From: Rubellicoccus peritrichatus
Lineage (GTDB): Bacteria; Verrucomicrobiota; Verrucomicrobiia; Opitutales; Cerasicoccaceae
Reading direction: 5' to 3'
NCBI RefSeq assembly: GCF_033100135.1
Contig: NZ_CP136920.1
Span: 2,046,001-2,110,000 of the forward strand
DNA: 64,000 nt
Shown in pieces: positions 51,213 to 60,953 of the stretch. The notes under the pieces were generated by a model, which did no database searches, was not told the DNA's origin, and was given only the letters and a program-made list of their open reading frames with translations. Both the position numbers and the translations under genes were made by a program. How positions within the stretch are numbered: the stretch's first letter is position 1; each line of letters starts with the position of its first letter.

Positions 51213-52925
51213 ATGTATAAAGATAATCCGGCTATGCACATAATGGACTGGCTTATTGTTGCGATTTACTTCTTTGGTCTGGTTTGGATCGTTAAGCGAT
51301 CATCTGGCCATATGGAGTCGACTTCCGATTATTTTCTCGCCGGTCGTCATGCGAGTTGGTTTGTTGTTGGTGCTTCGCTTTTTGCATCTAATATTGGTTC
51401 TGAGCACATTGTTGGGCTTGCTGGCAATGGTGCCTCTTCCGGGATGGCAATGGCCCACTGGGAGCTGCATGCCTGGGTAATGGTTCTCTTGGCCTGGGTT
51501 TTTGTGCCATTCTATTACCGCAGTGGGGTATTTACCATGCCGGAGTTTCTTGAGCGTCGTTTTGATTCGAGAACCCGTTGGGTGCTTTCAATTGTCAGTT
51601 TGCTGGCCTATGTTTTTACGAAGGTTTCGGTCACGGTCTATGCGGGAGCTCTTGTCTTTATGACCTTACTGCCGGATACTTTTGGAACGCCTGAGAATGC
51701 TTTCTGGGTTGGAGCGATCACGACAGTGGTGTTGACTGGGATTTACACCGTTTTTGGTGGTTTACGTGCGGTGTTATACACTGAAGTAGCCCAAAGTGTG
51801 GTGCTGCTTCTTGGCTCCTTCTTTATTACCTGGTTCGGGCTGAGCAAGCTGGGAGGATGGGGTGAGTTGCAGGCTGCGGCAACTGATGCAAAGGAGCAAT
51901 TTGCATTTTGGCGTCCGCTGGTTCATGACGGTTTGCCGTGGTGGAAGAATGGAGACTTTCCCTGGCTTGGCATTCTTATCGCTTCGCCGGTTATTGGTAT
52001 CTGGTATTGGTGTACGGATCAGTACATTGTGCAGCGGACTTTGGCTGCTAAGGATTTGAAGTCGGCCCGGCGCGGTGCTCTTTTTGGGGGCTTTCTGAAG
52101 GTCTGGCCTGTGATGATTTTCCTGGTTCCCGGTATGATTGGTTGGGCCTTACACCACAAAGGAATCATTTCAATCCCATTGCGGGTTGAGGGTGGCATTG
52201 ATGGTGATCGGGTGTTTGCAACGATGGTTGCAGAGTTGCTTCCGGTTGGCTTGCGTGGACTTGTGGTGGCTGGGCTAATGTCAGCCTTGATGAGTTCGCT
52301 GGCCTCTCTTTTTAATTCGTGCGCCACACTTTTTACTGTGGATATCTATGAAAAACTGAAGCCAGGCCAGACTGAGAAGCATTACGTTTTTGTCGGGCGG
52401 CTGGCCACGGTTTGCGTGGTAATTGCTGGCTTGATATGGATTCCAATCATGAAAGGTATGGCCGGCGGCGGCATTTATAAATACTTGCAAGGGGTGCAGG
52501 GCTATTTAGCTCCCCCGATTACAGCAGTATTTTTGTTGGGCTTGTTTTGGCGCCGGATTAACGCAAACGGAGCTTTCTGGGGGTTGATCTCTGGTTTTGT
52601 GCTGGGAATGGCCAAGCTTTCGATTGAGGCCATTGTTTCCGCTCAAGGTATTACCGATGGTCCTCTTGCCGATATTGCCCAGTTTAATTTTCTGTACTAT
52701 TCAGGTGTGTTATTTTTAATTAGCATTATATTGGTGATCAGTATTTCGATGATGACCTCTGCTCCTGATGAATCCAAAATCAAGGGTATTACATGGGCTG
52801 GGCTTTCTGGTGAAGATCGTATCGCTATCCGTGAGAGTTGGGATAAGTGGGACATCCTTGGGACTCTGATCGTGTTGGGGCTCGTGATTGGCATGTATCT
52901 CTATTTCAGTTTCTGGTTGGGTTAG
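51213..52925 (+). CDS. Sodium:solute symporter (SSS/SLC5 family)
   Basis: 570 residues with about 13-14 membrane segments. It has the SSS signature: YFLAGRHASWFVVGASLFASNIGSEHIVGLAGNGASSGMA (key part SNIGSEHIVGLAG at about 68-80), GVFTMPEFLERRFDSRTR, SVTVYAGALVF, GGLRAVLYTEVAQS, and SALMSSLASLFNSCATLFTVDIY (part of the Na+ site, at about 355-378). These are features of the sodium/glucose or galactose type (SGLT-like). It imports a sugar with Na+. The stop overlaps by four bases the end of the convergent AraC gene, and the GH2 gene lies beyond, suggesting one glycan-use locus. Confidence 0.88.
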   Translation: MYKDNPAMHIMDWLIVAIYFFGLVWIVKRSSGHMESTSDYFLAGRHASWFVVGASLFASNIGSEHIVGLAGNGASSGMAMAHWELHAWVMVLLAWVFVPFYYRSGVFTMPEFLERRFDSRTRWVLSIVSLLAYVFTKVSVTVYAGALVFMTLLPDTFGTPENAFWVGAITTVVLTGIYTVFGGLRAVLYTEVAQSVVLLLGSFFITWFGLSKLGGWGELQAAATDAKEQFAFWRPLVHDGLPWWKNGDFPWLGILIASPVIGIWYWCTDQYIVQRTLAAKDLKSARRGALFGGFLKVWPVMIFLVPGMIGWALHHKGIISIPLRVEGGIDGDRVFATMVAELLPVGLRGLVVAGLMSALMSSLASLFNSCATLFTVDIYEKLKPGQTEKHYVFVGRLATVCVVIAGLIWIPIMKGMAGGGIYKYLQGVQGYLAPPITAVFLLGLFWRRINANGAFWGLISGFVLGMAKLSIEAIVSAQGITDGPLADIAQFNFLYYSGVLFLISIILVISISMMTSAPDESKIKGITWAGLSGEDRIAIRESWDKWDILGTLIVLGLVIGMYLYFSFWLG

Positions 52926-53749
52926 AGGGCTTCCTTAAGTTGCTGACGGTAGGCATTCGGGGTTATGCCCATGATTGATTTGAATAACTTGGAAAAATGA
53001 AATCCGTCGCTACAGCCGAAGCAGTCAGCCAGCTGTTCATTGGATAAGGCTGATCGTGTCATCATCAAGGCAGCTTGCTCCATGAGGTGCTTTCTTCGGT
53101 ATTGTGCCGGTGCGATATCAAAGTGAGCACGAAATGCTTTGCGCCAGGTTTCATAACTGCATCCACATTCGGCTGCCAATATATTCCAGTCCGGCGTTTG
53201 CGCGGATGGCCATGATTGGAGGTGATGTTTACTGGCTTCAAGACGTTCTTGAAAAGACCAATCTTGCTGGTCTGCTGCATTTATATCATTTAGTAATAGA
53301 TGTATCTTAGCTAAAGTGGATACTGCTTCAGCATGGTTGCGGGGTGAGCTTTTCAATATACGGCTCCAGCGCGGAAACCAGATATTCGGATCTCCCAAAT
53401 GAAAGACAGGTCTTTCTTTCAAGGCTCGCTTGGTCCACTGTTGGAATGGCTCTCCTTTGAAGCAAAGATAGAGCTCTGTCCATGTGTCGCCCTGTTCGCA
53501 TCCGTACATGTGCTTAACACCAGGGGTTACCCAAATACAGTCACCTGCACGTAAGCGTATATCATGGCCTTGCTCATCCCGGTAGCGCCCACCTCCTTCA
53601 ATCAGAATACTGAAAGAAAAGAATTCCAATCGTCTGAACTCTTCCATCCAAATTTGCTCCGTATATAGGCTGCCACAGTAGACTAGTGTTCCGAGTGGAG
53701 TTTCTATGTCGATCCAGTTTATAATACGGTTTTCTCGTGGGATATTCAT
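52922..53749 (-). CDS. AraC-family transcription regulator
   Basis: 275 residues. The N-terminal cupin-like sensor domain has a FFSFSILIEGGGRYRD-like strand and LRAGDCIWVTPGVKHMYGC (about 48-84). The C-terminal AraC HTH pair (about 177-270) includes WNILAAECGCSYETWRKAFRAHFDIAPAQYRRKHLMEQAALMM and LADCFGCSDGFHFSKLFKSIMGITPNAYRQQ (key part DGFHFSKLFK). It is divergent from the GH2 gene and convergent with the transporter. It probably senses a sugar and controls both neighbours through the inverted repeat at 53758-53790. Confidence 0.85.
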   Translation of the reverse strand: MNIPRENRIINWIDIETPLGTLVYCGSLYTEQIWMEEFRRLEFFSFSILIEGGGRYRDEQGHDIRLRAGDCIWVTPGVKHMYGCEQGDTWTELYLCFKGEPFQQWTKRALKERPVFHLGDPNIWFPRWSRILKSSPRNHAEAVSTLAKIHLLLNDINAADQQDWSFQERLEASKHHLQSWPSAQTPDWNILAAECGCSYETWRKAFRAHFDIAPAQYRRKHLMEQAALMMTRSALSNEQLADCFGCSDGFHFSKLFKSIMGITPNAYRQQLKEAL

Positions 53750-53757
53750 GACGTGTC

Positions 53758-53790
53758 AGGTTTTGGGATCCATTTTTAATACCAAAACCT
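53758..53790. promoter_or_regulatory. Inverted repeat operator between araC-like and GH2 genes
   Basis: AGGTTTTGG (53758-53766) and CCAAAACCT (53782-53790) are perfect 9-bp complements separated by 15 bp. The repeat starts 9 bp upstream of the AraC-like gene in the divergent promoter region. It is a probable binding site of that regulator. Confidence 0.5.
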
Positions 53791-53872
53791 ACATGGCTGA
53801 GTCCATTGCGTCTATACACATTTTTCCTATTAATGTTATCATGTTCCGCTTTCTTTTTCGGAAATCAGAATT

Positions 53873-56254
53873 ATGTCGCAACAAGCTATTAAGGCCGTGA
53901 CTGAGATTGATCTCAGTGGAAATCATTGGAAGATGCAGGGCATTCGTCCCGGCGCTGGTATTGAGCAGGGTTTCCCAGAGATGGCATCGGAGTATCAGGG
54001 CACTTTTTTCAACTGGAATCAGGCCACAGTGCCTGGTGACGTATACACCGACCTGCAACGTAATGGTGAGATTGATGATCCCTATTTTGGCCGCAATTTC
54101 GGTAAGGCGAAATGGGTGCAGGAACTGGAGTTCTGGTATTTCACAAAATTCAATGCTCCTAAATCGATGGAGGGCAGGCGCCTTAGCATCACCTTTGAAG
54201 GCGTTGATTACAGCTGTGAAGCATGGCTCAACGGCCACTATCTTGGTTCCCATGAAGGTATGTTTTCGAAATTTGAATGCGATATCACAGATGTTGTTCG
54301 TTTCGATGAATGGTATGAGGGTTGCAATATTTTGATGGTAAAGCTCGACCCTCCGCCAAGAAATCACCGGCAGGTGGCCGGGCGTAAGTTCTGTTTTGGC
54401 GGTGATTATATGCCGGATGTTGTGCCTTTTGGGATATGGCGCCCGGTCAAGTTGAGAGCGACTGGAGACATCCGGATTGAAGCGACGCGTGTCGAGTCCA
54501 GGTTGGATGGTGCCGATGCCATTGTTTGCGTTGAAGTCGAGTTACATAATCCGTTAGATGCAGATGTTGGGGTTGGCCTGGACGCAGTGCTTCAAGGTGA
54601 GAATTTTGGCTCGCAGCGATACGACAAGCAACTGACGGTTAGAGCGTCATCGGGTTTATCATACCATAACTTTGAGATGCAGGTTAAGCAGGCGAAACTT
54701 TGGTGGCCCTGGGATATGGGGGAGCAGCATCTCTACCAGCTGGACCTTACTGCCCAATATAATGGAACTATTGAAGACAGTCGTAGTGAGGTGATTGGCA
54801 TCCGGGAAATCGCGATGGAAATGAATCCCGGTTTCACTGAGGACGAGGTGGAATACCCGTGGACTTTTGTCATCAATGGTAAACCGGCCTTTTTACGTTC
54901 AGCTTGTTGGGGTGGGCAGCCGTCGATGCTCTACGGCCGTAATACTGACGAAAAGTATCGCGCCCGGCTTGAGATGGTGCTCGAGGCGAACATCAATAAC
55001 CTGCGCATCTTTGGCTGGCATCCACCCGAAGTTCCTTACTTCTATGAACTGTGTGACCGGCTTGGGATTACGGTATGGACGAATTTCAGTTTCGCTACTC
55101 AGGCATACTCTGCAGCTCCTCAGTATCTGGAGCCTGCGGTTGAAGAATGTGTTGAGATTGTGAAGGACCGCCGCAACCACCCATCCTGCATCTTTTTCAT
55201 GGGTGGTGAGGAAGTTTATTTTTCTCAAGCTCATGTCGAGAGTGGCAATAAGCAAATCATGCAGGCGATTGGCGCTGCGCTGGAACACGTCACCAATATT
55301 CCTTATGGTGACGCATCGCCATTAAGTGGTGAGTTTGGTCAGGCGCTTGGTTATAAACCCAAAGAGTCTTCTCACGCCAACGAACACTATTATGCTGCGG
55401 GTTTGAATCTGATGGAGGAATACTACACTGCACTGGATTACTGTGTTATTCCCGAACTTACGGCTGCTTCTGCACCTGCGGTTGAAAGCCTGCGCAAATT
55501 TATCCCGGAAGATGAATTATGGCCTATGGGGCCGAGTTGGGGTTATCATTGGGCGGATATCGACATTTTGAAAAACCTTAATGTGGAAGTCTTTGGAGAC
55601 GAGTGCACGGGATCACTTGAGGAATTTGTAGAAGCCACTCAGATCGCTCAGGGGATGATTTTTCAATTTGCTCTTGAGCACTTCCGTCGTCGCAAACCAC
55701 GTGTGAGTGCGGTTGCCCTTTGTCATTTCATGACGCATATGCCCGATATCAAGTGGGGCATTATTGATTACTATGGAAACAAAAAGCTTTCCTTTGATGA
55801 CGTGGCTCGTGCTTATCAGCCGCTGCTCGTCAGCCTGGAGTACAGTAAACGGCGTTGGCTTCCAGGTGAAAAATTCACTGCTGGTCTTTTTATCGTTAAC
55901 GACTTTCACCAGGACTACAGAAATCTTCTGCTGAGCTGGAAGATCACAGACAGTGAAGGACAATGCGTCTTGGAGGATAGTATGTCTGTTGATGTTGAAA
56001 CAAACAGCTCTTGTGAGTTTCAACAGTTGCAATGGAAGGTTGATGGAGTTGAAAACGCACAGTTCGTTGTGTCAATGCGTCTGGAAACTCCAGAAGGAGA
56101 GCTTCTCAGTTGCAATCATCACACTCTCTTAATTGGTGATCAGAAGAAGGCGAAAGAGATGCTGTTCAAGCGATGGCAAAATACTGTTGAGCGTAAGGAC
56201 ATGCATGGGAAAAGCTACTATCGTTATTTTCCGGAACTGCAGAACTTTGAATAA
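53873..56254 (+). CDS. Glycoside hydrolase family 2, beta-mannosidase-like
   Basis: 793 residues, no signal peptide, so probably cytoplasmic. It has the GH2 order: an N-terminal sugar-binding domain ([23 protein letters not shown], then [27 protein letters not shown], 54-141), an Ig-like domain (about 195-310), and a TIM barrel from about 325 ([46 protein letters not shown], the latter key part LRIFGW). The acid/base segment reads [10 protein letters not shown] (E447, with E446 in place of the usual Asn), and the nucleophile is probably in VFGDECTGS near residue 590. It belongs to the mannosidase-like GH2 group (the start of the protein is like beta-mannosidase). Faces the AraC gene. Confidence 0.85.
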   Translation: MSQQAIKAVTEIDLSGNHWKMQGIRPGAGIEQGFPEMASEYQGTFFNWNQATVPGDVYTDLQRNGEIDDPYFGRNFGKAKWVQELEFWYFTKFNAPKSMEGRRLSITFEGVDYSCEAWLNGHYLGSHEGMFSKFECDITDVVRFDEWYEGCNILMVKLDPPPRNHRQVAGRKFCFGGDYMPDVVPFGIWRPVKLRATGDIRIEATRVESRLDGADAIVCVEVELHNPLDADVGVGLDAVLQGENFGSQRYDKQLTVRASSGLSYHNFEMQVKQAKLWWPWDMGEQHLYQLDLTAQYNGTIEDSRSEVIGIREIAMEMNPGFTEDEVEYPWTFVINGKPAFLRSACWGGQPSMLYGRNTDEKYRARLEMVLEANINNLRIFGWHPPEVPYFYELCDRLGITVWTNFSFATQAYSAAPQYLEPAVEECVEIVKDRRNHPSCIFFMGGEEVYFSQAHVESGNKQIMQAIGAALEHVTNIPYGDASPLSGEFGQALGYKPKESSHANEHYYAAGLNLMEEYYTALDYCVIPELTAASAPAVESLRKFIPEDELWPMGPSWGYHWADIDILKNLNVEVFGDECTGSLEEFVEATQIAQGMIFQFALEHFRRRKPRVSAVALCHFMTHMPDIKWGIIDYYGNKKLSFDDVARAYQPLLVSLEYSKRRWLPGEKFTAGLFIVNDFHQDYRNLLLSWKITDSEGQCVLEDSMSVDVETNSSCEFQQLQWKVDGVENAQFVVSMRLETPEGELLSCNHHTLLIGDQKKAKEMLFKRWQNTVERKDMHGKSYYRYFPELQNFE

Positions 56255-56326
56255 GAGACCTCTTACAGGGATTCGGTTCGTTTCTAAAAGATGGTAGGCA
56301 CAATGATTTGTGCTGGGTAACTGGTT

Positions 56327-57742
56327 TTACTCTACAGCGGGTAAGACTAAATCCATCTGGTTGCTTTCAGCGACTACTTGCGAAAGCAGCCTGTTCTTTT
56401 CATGCCGAGTTAGTAACGGGTCTCCTTCGATTGCTTCATAGACTGCACTGGAATCAACCTCATGCCACACTCTTGCGGCATAACGCATCAATCCGTAACG
56501 GGACTTTTCGTCCATACTTGCGGCGAGGTAAAAGGCAATATCCGGAGAGTGCTTCACCATTGGATAAACTGCACCATTGATTGCCTGTTGATGCTCAGGC
56601 GAACCATACAGGCTGGTTATCCAGTTCGCTACGCCGACTGGATCCTGCGTTGCCCATGCAATAGCAACTTCTTTTGCTGCATCAGGACGTGCTTCTTCTG
56701 GAAAACGATGAAGAGAGTTTGCGGCTGCAACAGGATCTTCGTTGGCAATCTGGACGGCAACATTCCTGAGCAAGCTGGCCTGAGTTTCGCCATTAGTTTT
56801 GAGGACATATTGAAACGCGCCTTCAAGGTCAACTTCGAGCCATGCATTGACAGCCTCAGCAAGTGCCTGGGTCCTGGCTTTTTCGTCAGCCAATTGTCCA
56901 GCCCATGCCAGGGCTTCGCCTATGTTACTCTCGGCTAGCAAATGGGAGTATTGGCACGCTAAGGCAGTTTTTTGACTTCCTGTAACCATGGCTTCGATTA
57001 TATGGCCGGCCTCAGCGGGTTCCTGCTGCATGTATTGGACCATGACTATCCCATATAAATCCTGTAGACTACGATCAACAGGTTGTGTTTCGATCCAGTC
57101 GAATACAGAGGATGCATCGGTTTGCGCCCATGTTTCTACAACTTTGGAAAGAGTCAGGTCGCGGCCATAACCATAAGGAAGAGCTTCCGCTGCCTGAATG
57201 GCACCTATCGGATCGACTTTTGCGTATCCGGAATAAATAGATGCGATTAAAATATCCTGTTTGTCTTTGCTTTCGATTTCCTGAACCCAATTCAGCGCTG
57301 CATCAAGATCCGTTCTGGCCAGGTTTCCAAGGGCTATCGCCAGAAAATCAAGACGCCCTTTTGATGGTTCCATTTCCATAGCGTAAGCAACCGCTGCTAT
57401 TGGATCGTCTTCCGCCCAATATTGTATAAGCAGTTCCAGAAGGTCGTGACTATAAGTGTTGGTAGTCGAGTCTAATTTATTGGCGATACTTTTAGGATTC
57501 GCTTCATGGATGAGATTAATTATGCTCTGATCCAAGTGGTTACCAGGCTGATATGTGCTGGTTTTGCCTGAATCTGACTTCATCTCATCCGTCGATGCGA
57601 TCGCTTCGAATTGATGAATGTTCAGTGAGTGCTCGGATGTGCTGCGCCCTTTCTCTCGGCCCCAATAATGCCCTACGCCGGTCCCTGCAATAAAGCACAC
57701 AATCGCGATGCCGGCAATAATCTGCCAATGTTTTAAGCTCAT
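56327..57742 (-). CDS. Membrane-anchored helical-repeat protein
   Basis: 471 residues. One N-terminal transmembrane helix (about 5-25, HWQIIAGIAIVCFIAGTGVG) is followed by tandem helical repeats of about 30-35 residues (LNWVQEIESKDKQDILIASIYSGYAKVDPIGAIQAAEAL, ALAWAGQLADEKARTQALAEAVNAWLEVDLEGAFQYVL), with the W-A-x-x-DP-x-x-A pattern found repeatedly in Verrucomicrobiota and Planctomycetota proteins. Function unknown; likely a periplasmic scaffold. It is convergent with the GH2 gene (72-bp gap). Confidence 0.6.
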   Translation of the reverse strand: MSLKHWQIIAGIAIVCFIAGTGVGHYWGREKGRSTSEHSLNIHQFEAIASTDEMKSDSGKTSTYQPGNHLDQSIINLIHEANPKSIANKLDSTTNTYSHDLLELLIQYWAEDDPIAAVAYAMEMEPSKGRLDFLAIALGNLARTDLDAALNWVQEIESKDKQDILIASIYSGYAKVDPIGAIQAAEALPYGYGRDLTLSKVVETWAQTDASSVFDWIETQPVDRSLQDLYGIVMVQYMQQEPAEAGHIIEAMVTGSQKTALACQYSHLLAESNIGEALAWAGQLADEKARTQALAEAVNAWLEVDLEGAFQYVLKTNGETQASLLRNVAVQIANEDPVAAANSLHRFPEEARPDAAKEVAIAWATQDPVGVANWITSLYGSPEHQQAINGAVYPMVKHSPDIAFYLAASMDEKSRYGLMRYAARVWHEVDSSAVYEAIEGDPLLTRHEKNRLLSQVVAESNQMDLVLPAVE

Positions 57743-57789
57743 GTCGTAATGCAGTTCGGGTGAGGCTGTCGGTTCATTTCAGGGTAAGG

Positions 57790-57818
57790 CAGGCACCCCG
57801 ATACGAACGGAGTGCCTG
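57790..57818 (-). terminator. Hairpin after the CBM6/DNRLRE gene
   Basis: CAGGCAC (57790-57796), a C-A mismatch, then CCG pair with CGG and GTGCCTG (57808-57818) around a seven-base loop ATACGAA. Positioned 22 bp after the minus-strand gene's stop. It lacks a clear T tract, so the terminator call is modest. Confidence 0.4.
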
Positions 57819-57839
57819 CGCAAGCGAGTATAGCAAAAT

Positions 57840-60449
57840 TTACTGATAAGTAACTTCAAGGCGTGGGCTGTTGACTCCTTCTGAAGAAGAGAACCAGACG
57901 TCATTGCCGCCGCCGTCCATTGTTATGACCAGCGTGATTTCACCGTTTCCAATAGACGTTCCAAGGTCAATTTCCAGTGTGCTGCCGTTTGCGTACGATC
58001 CAGTGTCACTACCCAATTGGGCACCTTGGCCTGGCGCGTTACCTGAATTGATAGTAGCTTCTGTCCAGCCTGGGTTACTATTGCCTTGGTAGACGCGCAC
58101 TGTGCCATTACCTGCTTCAGTTAACTGGACGATGAGCTTGGCACCTGTTACCGTTCCACTGATGCCGTTCACATCAAACTTCAGGTAAGAGGTCCGGACG
58201 CTGGGTTCAACCTTTAGATTGCTATCATTGAATACCGTAGTGTTCTGTATGAACACATCCTGGGTTGGCGTTTCAACAACGGTGCCGCCGATACTGCTGC
58301 TTGCACTTGCACCTGGTGCCGTTACGGTGAACTGAATTTGTGAGCAGTTGTCATAAGCGGTTCCATTGGACCAATTCTCACCGACATTATACATACCGGA
58401 AGTGAACTTGTAATTACCGGGATTCTGCGTTCCAAAGTTGAGTGCAAAATTCGCTGTATTCACACCGGCACTTACGGTTACAGTCTGGGCGGTAATCCAT
58501 GCATTGTCTGAGACTCTACGGATTTCAAGATAGATGTCACGCGAGGCGGTCGCTTCGTAGTCGAGGCCGACGTTCAAGGTGGTGGCATTGCTTAGTGCGG
58601 ACGGCAGCGATGAGCATATTAATGCATTGGTAGTACTGCCACCACCGGCGTTGAACTTGAAATCTTGCACATTCAGCAAGTAAAAGGGGCTGCCGGTATT
58701 CGCAACGAAAACCAGATACAGATCATGTACTCCAGTGGCTCCAGTGACGTTTGCACTGAAAGTTTCATAAGTGTTCCAACCTGCAGTACCAGTAACATTG
58801 ACAGTGGAGATTAATGTCCCAGTGGTTGATCCAAGGCGGAACTCAATTCTACCTCCTGGGCTTGAGGCATCTGTTGATGCTGACACATCAACGGAACCTG
58901 CACCTGTATCAAAGTTGAATGAATCGTAGCGGATCCAATTCCCTGCTCGGACATAGCCAACGACATTACCAATCACGCGGATTTGATTAGCATCCGATGG
59001 ATGGGATTCTGCATCGAAACTAGGACCGGGAATCGTGACACCAACGTCACTTCCTCCACCTGGTGCCGTTACGGTGAACTGGATTTGCGAGCAGTTGTCA
59101 TAGGCAGTTCCATTGGTCCAATTCTCACCAACATTATACATGCCGGCAGTGAACTTGTATGCGCCTAGGCTCTGTGTTCCAAAGTTGAATGAAAAATTCG
59201 CTGTGTTCACACCGGCACTTACGGTTACTGTCTGAGCAGTGATCCACGCGTTGTCTGACACTCTGCGGATTTCCATATAGATGTCACGCGCACCTGTGGC
59301 TTCATAGTCCAGGCTTACGTTCAGGGTCGTTGCGTTCTCTAATGTCGATGGCAGTGATGAACATACCAATGCATTGGTACCGCCTCCACCTGAGGGGCCG
59401 GGAACCGGACCACTGGCGCTATCAGTATTGACCACGTAGCGATTCCAGAACTTTTGGATCGTATCAGCATTGGTTCCAACGTTAAAAATGTACCACGCTT
59501 CCGATGCGTCTGAATAGTCTACACCACCAACGGAGATATTTGAGTAACTCGGGAAGAAACCGTGAGCAGCAAGAACACTGTCCGCTTCCAGCCACAAATT
59601 ACGCGCATGTGTATTTGGATTACTGCTGGCTTCTGCTTGGTTTTGCCAGGTGGTGTTTGAGCTGTTGTAGCCTGGTGTGGAGTTATTCGAACCATTGCCG
59701 TCTTCTATTCTGCGGTAGTCCGTATTATTGCGAACCCACTCCAGGATCGTTGCTTCTCCTGCCGGGACGGTACCATTTCCACTAATACCTCTCTTGGGAG
59801 TCGTTGTCGTATTGTTTTCATTCCAGTTACTGTGTTGGACGACTACAATACGGGTTTGCGTATCGGTGGTTGTATAAGAAGTGGTGTTCACGAGGGACTG
59901 GACCCAGTCATAGGTGAAATCCGAGTTACCCGCTTCCATTATGTAAATCATACCGCCGCGATCCAGCGCAGTTTTAGCCTTGTTAACTACTGCATTGACT
60001 GCAGGAGTCCAATTGGTGTTCAGGCCCCAAAAATTATTGGGGAATGAGCTTCCATTGGGATAGTTGGAATTTTGAGGGAAGGTATTTCGATTGTTGAAAC
60101 CTGCCTGAGACCAGCGATCTTGACCAAAAGCCAGATTCATTAAGGTGGGAGCAGGGATGAAATTATTATTTTCACCAGTGCCTGCGTTATACCCTTGCAT
60201 GCCAACGGTGCCTTGGACTGCGTAAAAGTCCACACCGTGCAGGTCAGGGTGGGCTAGCATGCAGCCCACAGCTGCAATTGCCTGGATGTCATCCGGGTCC
60301 GGCTTGCTGTCGAACTGAGCAATGAATAAATCTCTCGTCTTATTGAAGTTGATGGTGAGTGGGTTGCTGCTTGGCGCCGTTGGAGATTGTGCCTGGGACA
60401 CAGTCGCCACGATAAAAGACACCACTATGGTGAGTAAGTGTTTTTTCAT
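57840..60449 (-). CDS. Secreted multi-domain protein with DUF1593-like, CBM6 and DNRLRE domains
   Basis: 869 residues. Signal peptide [20 protein letters not shown]. An N-terminal domain (about 30-345; [47 protein letters not shown]) resembles nucleoside-hydrolase-like DUF1593 proteins (the DPDD motif is the calcium/ribose site). Two near-identical copies of a beta domain follow ([42 protein letters not shown], then a second copy), with a CBM6-like module between ([45 protein letters not shown], about 490-600). The C-terminus is a DNRLRE-type stretch ([21 protein letters not shown]). Probably glycan-binding. Domain calls good; activity unproven. Confidence 0.65.
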   Translation of the reverse strand: MKKHLLTIVVSFIVATVSQAQSPTAPSSNPLTINFNKTRDLFIAQFDSKPDPDDIQAIAAVGCMLAHPDLHGVDFYAVQGTVGMQGYNAGTGENNNFIPAPTLMNLAFGQDRWSQAGFNNRNTFPQNSNYPNGSSFPNNFWGLNTNWTPAVNAVVNKAKTALDRGGMIYIMEAGNSDFTYDWVQSLVNTTSYTTTDTQTRIVVVQHSNWNENNTTTTPKRGISGNGTVPAGEATILEWVRNNTDYRRIEDGNGSNNSTPGYNSSNTTWQNQAEASSNPNTHARNLWLEADSVLAAHGFFPSYSNISVGGVDYSDASEAWYIFNVGTNADTIQKFWNRYVVNTDSASGPVPGPSGGGGTNALVCSSLPSTLENATTLNVSLDYEATGARDIYMEIRRVSDNAWITAQTVTVSAGVNTANFSFNFGTQSLGAYKFTAGMYNVGENWTNGTAYDNCSQIQFTVTAPGGGSDVGVTIPGPSFDAESHPSDANQIRVIGNVVGYVRAGNWIRYDSFNFDTGAGSVDVSASTDASSPGGRIEFRLGSTTGTLISTVNVTGTAGWNTYETFSANVTGATGVHDLYLVFVANTGSPFYLLNVQDFKFNAGGGSTTNALICSSLPSALSNATTLNVGLDYEATASRDIYLEIRRVSDNAWITAQTVTVSAGVNTANFALNFGTQNPGNYKFTSGMYNVGENWSNGTAYDNCSQIQFTVTAPGASASSSIGGTVVETPTQDVFIQNTTVFNDSNLKVEPSVRTSYLKFDVNGISGTVTGAKLIVQLTEAGNGTVRVYQGNSNPGWTEATINSGNAPGQGAQLGSDTGSYANGSTLEIDLGTSIGNGEITLVITMDGGGNDVWFSSSEGVNSPRLEVTYQ

Positions 60450-60953
60450 AACATGGGTTCTTTTAGGTTAACGTAGGGTTCGAGTATAGAGTCGAAATCA
60501 GCCAGGGTTGAAGAAGGCAGATATGGCTTGCATTAACGCTAGCTATTGAAGGGGATAAGTTTGGTTTTACACGATAAAGTTTTTAGCGTGTGTATCGGGT
60601 TTTTGAAAAGGGTTTAGAAAATTAATAGAAAATGGTCATATTGGATAAAATTTAGAGAGATTGCTTCTGAATACTAAGCATTTAGCCTTTTCAAGGAAAA
60701 AAACAAACTGAGAGATAATCGAAATGTAATTAGGGTGTAGGTTCTAATTACACGTGTAAATTAATGCCTGATAAATGCATCTCCTTGATTCATTTTGCGC
60801 ACTGATCAGACCGGTCTGTGTCTGCAAATTATGGAACGAGAAGCCGAAGCCGATTTTTCGTCTGCAAGCAGGACATGGATAAACATGGAATCCTGAATAT
60901 TTTAGCAGGCATTACTTGCAAATAGAGCCCTGTAGGGTCTACTCGCAATCAAC
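60450..60953. other. Gene-free region with palindromic operator candidate
   Basis: 504 bp, AT-rich, upstream of the CBM6 gene and after the beta-helix gene (both minus strand). It contains a perfect 12-bp palindrome TTACACGTGTAA at 60748-60759, LacI-family-like with a central CG, about 300 bp upstream of the CBM6 gene. No ORF is convincing. Confidence 0.45.
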
